DNA from: Dastarcus helophoroides | Lineage: Eukaryota > Arthropoda > Insecta > Coleoptera > Bothrideridae | Length of the DNA: 64,000 bases | Reading direction: 5' to 3' | NCBI GenBank assembly: GCA_028583605.1 | Contig: CM053328.1 | Coordinates: 12,538,282-12,602,281, forward strand | In this document: piece by piece, positions 57,131 to 64,000 of the stretch | Numbering within the stretch: position 1 is the stretch's first letter | Layout of the letters: every line of letters begins with the position of its first letter | Translations under genes and position numbers: made by a program | The notes under the pieces: generated by a model | Databases searched by the model: none | Told to the model about the DNA's origin: nothing | Seen by the model: the letters and a program-made list of their open reading frames with translations, nothing else

Positions 57131-60100
57131 CAGGGCTTCGAACCGTTATTATTTTCGTTCCGGTTTTCGGTTTTCGTTCCGGAAAAAAAATTTTATAGGT
57201 TCAGTTCCGGTTTTCGCTCCGACAAAAATAACGGCTTTTCCGGTTTTCAGTTTTTGGTTCAGCTCCGAGTGACTCATTTTTAATTTTTTATTTAAAAGAT
57301 AGAAAATATTTTGGGTAATTTTGAAACAAAAGTCCAAATTTCAAAAAAGGATATGAAATTTAGGAAAAAAATTCAAAATAAAATTTAAAATGTCTATTTA
57401 GATTGAAATTTCGAGAACAAAGCCAATTTTTTTAGAAAATGTAGAAACTGTAAACTTGTACTCTAACTTTTAGAATAAATAGAACTTAAAATTAAAAATG
57501 TTAGATTTCAAAATTTTGAGTTAATCTATTTAGAAATGAGGTTAATACTTTTTAATTTTAAATATAAAATGTTTAGAAAAGTAATATATAAACAGGAGTT
57601 AATATTTCTAAAAAACGGCTACATCTGAATTTAAAGTAAAATTTTTAGGAAAACAAAATAGCAATTTTAAAATTTTACATAGAATTCAAAATTAAAAGAA
57701 AAACGTATAAAGTATTAAGTTGCAAAATTCCTGACTTATATTAAGGATTTTAAGTTTCGAGTAGATACTCGAAATTCAACTCAAGTTGAAAGTCAAATTG
57801 TTATGATTAAAATGAAACGTTTAGCATTTTTTTTACATAAATTTAGAGTTTTTTTTCCAAATTTTGACCACTTTCTTAAAAGTGTGGGTTAAAACGTTAC
57901 AATTTTTTTAATATGGTGTTTCAATTCAATATTTCGAGGAAATCATCCAAATTTAGAGGAAACAATTGCACCGTTCTAGGAACTAAAATTTTGATTCAAT
58001 CAATGATCAAAGTTCGAAAAAACAACCTTTCATAGGTAAAAATTTCTTAACGTTTTAACTATTTCTAGTAATTATAAGTCTTTTAATCATTCAAATTTAG
58101 AGATTACTGCTTAAATATCAAAAAAGTCATAATTTTAAAAAAAGACTACATTTCATGTTTAAATCAAAATTTTAGAATAAAAAATCGCAATTTAAATATA
58201 AAATTTTTAAAAAAATCTAAAAATTTCGAAAAAAAGTTAAATCTGTCTTCTTTACTACCTTTTATCAAAATTTCGAATTCTTTTTAGACATTTTCAAGTT
58301 TTTAAGAAATTTGGAGCAAACATTTCGAAGTTATTTTCAAAATTTTTTAGTGTTCTGAAGAATCCAAGTTCAAATTTAAAATTTTAATTTTTTTAAGATA
58401 AAAATACCCTAAATTTAAAGAGAAAACTATCATCGTTTTTTTGAAATGGTCAAATTTTGATTAAAAGTGAAAAACCTTTGTCAAAGATTAAGGTTTAATA
58501 ACTAATGAGATTTCCGTTTTCGAGTTAACATTTTTGAATTCGGAAATTAATCAAAAGGTTGCATAAACTTTTAGGTTTTTCTTACCAAACATTTTAAAGT
58601 CAAATCTCGTAAGTAATGAGGGGCAAAATTTACCGATTAAAGTAAAAATTTTTTAATTAAGGTGAAATTTTGATTTCTTTCTTTTTTTTCGAAGTTTTAA
58701 CCTTAGTACTCACAATTTCGAGAAAATTTGACAGTTTGAAGTCGAAATAACGTCGATATTTTGATTCTAAAGTTATAATTATACGAAAAAAGTAAAAATT
58801 TAAATTTCAAACTAATCAATTTGGCAGAGAACTCGAAGTTTGAAGAAAAACCAAAGATTTTAAAAAATTGTGGTATTTTCGATTAAAAAAATTACTCATA
58901 GCTCATAGCATAACTTCCAAATTATAAAAAAAATCAGTTTTAACCGAAAACCTTGAAAAAATTCAGGTTTCTTAGAAAGTTTGTATCAAAATAAAAACAT
59001 TATTTTTTTTTTAAAAATCAAAATTTTAATTTTAATCTCGAAATTCTCAAAAATTTATCAAAATATCATGTTTAAACTTGACATTTACAAACTCGAAAGT
59101 TTATAGTAAAACAAAATTATAAATTTCTAGTTTCTCTTAAAATGTTCGAACTTTTCTCATAATTTCTCGTTAATTTAAAATTCGTTTTTATCAATTTTAA
59201 GCTTCTCTGGATATTTAAACATTTTTCTCAAAATGTAGTGGTTAGACTGACATTTTAAGATATAAGTCGAAACTTCGAAGAGAAAGGTCAGCATTTCCTC
59301 TGGACTTTTAAACTTTTTTCTCAAAATGTAGTGGTTAGATTGACATTTTAAGGTTAAAGTCGAAATTTTAAAGAGAAAGGTCAACATTTCCCAAAAGGTT
59401 TTAATTTTAATTTAACATTTTAGCCATTTTTTACTTTATTCTCAAAATTCGAGAGTAGGGCAGAAATTTTACGATTTTCTTAGGAGAATTTCTTCTGAAA
59501 GTTCTGAATTCAAACTTGAACTTTCATATGTTTCTCTAAAATGTTGTTACAAAACTCGAAATCCCGACTTTCTTTTGGAAATTTTGTCTTTTGATCTCAA
59601 AATGTTGACCTTCATCTCAAGGTTTGAACTTTTTTCTCGAAATTTCAAATTTAAACTTAAAATTTGGACGTTTTTCTCGAAATTTCGTGCTAGAACTGAA
59701 TTTTTATGAATGACTTTTAGTTTTTTTCCAAAATTTGGATATTTTCTCAAAATTATGTGTTTATTAAATTTTATAATTAGAAATTGTAGGATATTTTTGT
59801 TTTAAGAGTTTTTTATCTTTTCAAAGTTTTGTATAACATTTTTCATTTAAAGTTGAAATTTATACTTTTTAAAATTCCACTTATACATTTCCAGTTTTTA
59901 TGTTTAGACTTTTTTTCAAAATTTTATTTTTAATTTAAACTATGACAATTGGATTCGTTAAAATAAATTTATTTCGAATAATTTTTAAAAATTTTTAACC
60001 TTTGTCTTAAATTTTTCACGTTAAAGATACTTTTTTCCGTTTTTAAAATTGAAATTTTAACTTTTTTTAGAAATATCCATTTTAATCTAAAAACATGAAT

Positions 60101-60703
60101 TTGCTAAATAAAATGGGAAGCCTCTTTTCTTCATAGGCACCTCAGGTCACATCAAAAATTATTGCGGCTCGCGAGCTACGGGTCAGGTATCAATTGTTTA
60201 GAACGATTGAAATAATAGGAAAAAATTGAAATTGTAAACCCATAATTTTGAGAAAAAAGGTGAAATTGAAGAAAATATACGAAATTTATTTTACAAAAAT
60301 TCTGCATAATTTTGATTCAAATGATAGTAGTAAATGTCGAAATATTTAAAAATAAACGTCAATATTTCTAGAAAAATTCAAAATTTTTAATTTAAAGCTG
60401 ACCTTTACTGGGCAAATAAAAATAAGTTTAAATTCAAAATTTTAATAAAAGAACTTTGAAGTTTGAAAAAGACTAATGAATAATACAATAATAATAATAA
60501 TCGAGAACAAATATTGGGTTGTAATTCTAGACTTTCAATGTAAAGTTGACATTGAAGTGGGGAGGTTTTGTCAAATGTGGACTTTTGAATTTGCACTGAA
60601 CCAAAATAAACCGATATTTTCTTTTCAGTTCAGTTCCGAACTTCGTTCCGACAGAAATAACGGTTTTTTTCGGTTTTCGGTTCAGTTCCGGTTCGAAACC
60701 GTG
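57131..60703. mobile_element. Candidate hAT-like element with CGGTTTTCGG subterminal repeats
   Basis: Left CAGGGCTTCGAACCG and right, on the opposite strand, CACGGTTTCGAACCG. Both ends have arrays of CGGTTTTCGG and GGTTCAGTTCCGG motifs within about 130 bp. Adjacent octamers GTAAAAAC and GAAAAAAA agree at 6 of 8 positions, which is weak. The 3.5-kb interior is degenerate A-rich repeat including a 93-bp tandem duplication (59205-59400). No transposase was found. Confidence 0.45.
59205..59400. repeat. 93-bp tandem duplication
   Basis: CTCAAAATGTAGTGGTTAGA, TGACATTTTAAG and AGAGAAAGGTCA appear twice in order, offset by 93 bp. A minus-strand 70-codon frame here simply reads the duplicated unit twice. 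Confidence 0.85.
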
Positions 60704-62015
60704 GAAAAAAATACTCGTAATTTTGACTTCAAACTTAAAATTAATTCAACTTTTTAAATTAAATTTACGATTTTTTTTCAAATTTCATCTTTATCTTGAA
60801 ATTTAGAATTTTTCATGATCAGAATTTTAGGATGAAAGGCTCAATGTCCAGATTAAATTCAAAGCTCCAAGATTAAGAATTTTGGTTTTAAAATTTGCTT
60901 TTTCTTTGATTCGGTGGAATAATCTTTTTGTTTTTCTTTCTTTCGACGTAATTAATTTCTAATTTTGAATACGAGATACTGTTATTATATGAAAGAAATG
61001 AAAAAGATAAAAACTTTAATTTCGCAATTTCACCTTTCTTACAACCTGAAATTCCTACGTTAAGTAGTAAGGCGCAGTATTTTCATAGTTAAGTGTAGGT
61101 ATTTTCCTGGAAACTGACTTTTATTTTATAATTTCAAACATCTTTTCTGAAGCAATTTGAGATCACACCTAAAACTTCAAGGTCGACGTCGAAATTTAAA
61201 TATTTTAATAGAAATTAACTTTTTCCATACTTAATAATGAAAGTTATTTTCTGAGATTTCTTAAGATCGACTTTGTTGGAAATTTTGAATTTGTTGTACA
61301 CTCAACTTTAACCTCAAACTTTCGGCGGTTTTGCATACATTTTTAATATTTCTGGATATTTTAACTTTTTTTAATCGCAATCAAGATAATTTCAAGATTA
61401 TACTCAAAATTCTGGAACTAAAACTAAGATGTAGAAATTGAAGTACAAAATTTTGTGCTCAACGTGAAAAAAAAAATAAAAACTGAAATTTAAAAAGTAT
61501 TTCTTACACTAAAAATGTGAACATTTTCTTGAAATCCCAACTATATTTTAAAATCCCAAAAAAAATTACATTTTCAGTTTTAAGTCTAAATTTTAAGACT
61601 AACTTTCGAACGTTGATTCTAATAAAAAAAAAGAGTGGAACAGTAAAGAAAACACTTTGGTTATTTCGCTACTATGTCGCAGTTTCGGTTTCGGGCAAAA
61701 TAGGCCGAAACTTCAAATGTTAAGGTTAATTTCGGAATTAAAGAAAAATTATAAATGTTCAAAAGAACTTCGTCATTTATAGGACGAATTCGAGATTTAA
61801 CTCCTACCTATTTCATTTTTGAAGTTGAATTTTTAGGAAGAAATGGATGTAATTTTTAATTTTTAATCTCAAAAATTTCACAAACAATTCAGCGAGTCGG
61901 GCTCGTACAATTAGGGTTCTGTATCAATTACTACAGTGAACAGTCAATAGACCCAACTTAATCATTTTTATTCATGTTTAAATTTCAAATCTTATCCAAA
62001 TTTTCTTGTGTTATA
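60704..62015. repeat. Degenerate AT-rich repeat DNA
   Basis: Mixed A/T-rich simple sequence. A short G/C-containing island near 61890-61930 (CAGCGAGTCGGGCTCGTACA) is not assigned. No gene. Confidence 0.5.
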
Positions 62016-62137
62016 CAGGGTGGGCCACGCTGAAAGCTACGGTCTCTAGAAGTTATGGATACCATATTTTAAAAAATAAACATAGTAGTCAAATATAGGA
62101 CGCTAGGGTCTACGTGCTAAAAATATTTTCAAATATA

Positions 62138-63734
62138 CAGGCTGTTCCAGAAAATTGCCATATACAGGGTATCCCCGTTTTAAGTGCCTTAAATGAAACG
62201 GGTGACAGAAAAAGTAATTTTAAGGAAAAATTTTCCTATGAACATGTATCCGGAAACTAATAAAAATGCTACAAGGTGTTAAAATTTGATTAAAAAAAAG
62301 TTTTCAGAGTTATTTTAACTAAATTTTGCACACATAGTGTGTAGATGAAGGATCATAAAATAAGAGAAAATTAAGTTTCCATCTCAACCAGTGGCGGAAT
62401 TGAGGGTAATCTGTAATATTGTTTTGAAAAAAAAGTAGTACGCCACTAAACAAAATAAAATAAAATACAATTTTTGGATAAAGTGTTTAATTCTAAAGAA
62501 GAGTTTTTCTTGACATTTTTTTTGGCATTTAGTACCTTATGTTTTATGTAGGAACTATTCGAATACAAAATATGCTGGTCTTTAAATAATCACTGACTAA
62601 CACAAAGAGGGGTAAGTTTAAGATGCTACGACACTGGATAAAATGAAATGAATTAACAGTTTTGAATAAAGTTGACTCTTAACGTTCTTTCATATTTGTC
62701 ACTATTGTGACAGAATTTAAATTTTTGTTGGGATAAATACCTAACTTTATACTAAGATGTTTCAAATTTATCGAGACATTTACTCGAAGTTCGGACTTCA
62801 ATTTCTTTGTTAATTTAAATGGAACATCCAGTATTTTTTTATTTTAAATACTAGAAAATTTAATTAGCTTTCAGATGATATGCATTTCTTATACCTAAGT
62901 TCGATGGTTTGAGAGATAAAACCGTTTTTTGACGAATTCTGCTGCTTTTAATCCGATATGCAACGTAACATTTGATCATAGTTGGCAAAAAGTGTGGATT
63001 CAATTAGACGAGGCTCCTGCTCATTTTTACAATTTCGTAAGGGAATATTTAAATACGAAATTTAAAAATAAATGGATTGGAAAAGGCGATCCTCATAAGT
63101 AGCCACCCATATCGCCGGTCCTAACCCCAATGGACTTTTTCCTATGGAGGTATGTAAAAAACATTGTATACAGTGTTTCCCCTACCACTCCCAAGGATAT
63201 GAAAAATCGAATACGAAATTCTTTTGAAACAACTGACGAAAGTATTTTAACAAATGTTAAGAACGTTTTTGAGAAAAGAATAAAACTTTGTTTAGAACTA
63301 AATGGTTCCCACATTAAACATTTGTTAGAGTAGAATATTGTTTTTTATTTATATCAAATATTTGATTTGCAATTTCATTAAATACGAAACTAAATAGTAA
63401 TTGCCTTTTTTTTTGTAAAACTATTTCCAAATTGACCTAGGTTAAAGTAAAAAAATAAAATTAACTTATATGAAGGTTACCACAATGTACCGCTGCATGC
63501 CATCCTTAATAAAAATTGTTTTCTATTGGATAATGATGAAAAATAGTGGAATTCGTGAAAATAGTTATATCTCTTGAACTATTCAATTTAGGCATAGAAA
63601 ACCTACGTACCAACTTAAGATAATTAAATTTGTCAAGATTTAATATAAAAAGATACTGCGTGTTCCATTTAAAATAACAAAGAAAACGAGGTCTGAAGTT
63701 TAAGTAAATGTTCCGCTGAATTTGGAACACCCTG
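62138..63734 (+). mobile_element. Tc1/mariner-like element, degenerate
   Basis: Left end CAGGCTGTTCCAGAAA; right end on the opposite strand CAGGGTGTTCCAAATT; both flanked by TA (62136-62137, 63735-63736). At 1.6 kb it is of normal size and contains a transposase remnant. Other TACAGGGTG tips at 62017 and 62162 show that related elements inserted nearby. Confidence 0.6.
62980..63333 (+). pseudogene. Tc1/mariner-superfamily transposase, C-terminal half
   Basis: A DDE transposase cuts and joins the element's ends. The readable part starts 'WIQLDEAPAHFYNFVREYL' (the second catalytic Asp is in 'LDEAPAH'), continues 'NKWIGKGDP', then has a TAG stop (63100-63102) where this family has Trp. It goes on 'PPISPVLTPMDFFLWRYVK', ending with 'NGSHIKHLLE' and a stop at 63331. 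The 'SPDLTPLDFFLW' block is conserved in these insect transposases. Here its Asp, which would be the third catalytic residue 37 positions after the second, is Val. The stop and the lost residue make it inactive. The N-terminal half was not recognised. Confidence 0.82.
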
Positions 63735-63828
63735 TACAATATTTATCCAAACTGCATTTCCTAGTAAATGGTATGCCAAGTGAACATTTAAAGACGCCAC
63801 TGTCAACATTTTTTATTTTCAGGAATTT

Positions 63829-64000
63829 TGGTGGAACGGACTGGTCCTTGGTTATTTTCAAAAATGGAAATACAGAATTTGTCTCCTCAAACCAAGAAAG
63901 ATTAAAAAACACAACAAAGGTTGCTCTCCTTTGCAACCTTTGTTGTGTTTTTTAATCTTTCTTAGATTCAGGGGGCAAGTTCTGTATTTCAATTCTCAGG
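63829..64000. mobile_element. Fold-back repeat family, copy F (near-perfect inverted dimer)
   Basis: A minus unit (GGTGGAACGGACTGGTCCTT, then AACCAAGAAAGATTAAAAAA, CACAACAAAGGTTGC) is followed, after a few bases (TCTCCTT), by the mirrored GCAACCTTTGTTGTG, TTTTTTAATCTTTCTTA and TTCAGGGGGC. The central arms pair almost perfectly over about 35 bp. The copy runs off the window's right edge. Frames at 63700-63955 on both strands read through the palindrome and are not genes. Confidence 0.88.

Noticed and set aside
63700..63955. Overlapping frames on both strands at the right edge
   Set aside because: They run through the inverted dimer of the fold-back family and mirror each other.

Overview
The window reads as repeat-dominated, AT-rich nuclear DNA of an animal, most likely an insect. 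There is no dense gene order, no ribosome-binding sites and no operons. One convincing host coding exon has consensus splice sites. The transposable elements are a Penelope-like element, hAT-type elements, a Tc1/mariner-related element and RTE/CR1-like LINE fragments. The order of insect cannot be fixed from the sequence alone.

Host gene: on the minus strand, 33313-33470 is a clear first coding exon of a long-chain acyl-CoA synthetase (ACSL): a membrane anchor followed by an 'FYLASRP' signature, bounded by a good acceptor and donor. A candidate upstream coding exon at 41465-41591 splices to it in frame and would add a basic N-terminal extension. A GC-richer, promoter-like tract lies just upstream (41650-42010). 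No further ACSL exon was found down to position 1, so the next intron would exceed 33 kb or the gene is interrupted. On this reading most of the window is intron or flank of one gene.

Mobile DNA: (i) a Penelope-like retroelement pseudogene at 9388-11690 (minus) with RT and GIY-YIG remnants, and a second terminal fragment at 34253-34567; both carry a hammerhead-ribozyme-like motif, with its core intact in the second copy. (ii) Two hAT-type insertions proved by exact 8-bp target duplications: 20997-22219 (transposase C-terminus still readable) and 43731-47352 (no coding, filled with degenerate simple sequence). Weaker TIR-bounded candidates are 1876-3143, 22223-25533 and 57131-60703. (iii) Non-coding long-TIR elements at 16497-17452, 22521-23370, 24260-25206 and 38944-40091. 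(iv) A mariner-like element at 62138-63734 with a broken transposase. (v) LINE pseudogenes at 13924-14190, 48650-50975 (minus) and 53022-53650. (vi) A dispersed family of about 130-190 bp (six loci) that mostly occurs as inverted, fold-back dimers and carries a second hammerhead-like motif.

Background: much of the rest is a degenerate minisatellite built on TTTTTCAAAATTTCGACTTTTT-like units. It occurs in kilobase blocks that are T-rich on one strand and switch to A-rich elsewhere. In at least one TSD-proved transposon this material is the whole interior. Ordered repeats include a 270-bp tandem array (29490-31020) with a higher-order pattern, tandem duplications of 579, about 850, 486 and 93 bp, a GA-rich purine tract and a TTCATCCA microsatellite. 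Most short open reading frames in these blocks are artefacts of the periodic sequence. The most interesting signals are the hammerhead motifs, the fold-back family, and the transposon-borne simple-sequence DNA.
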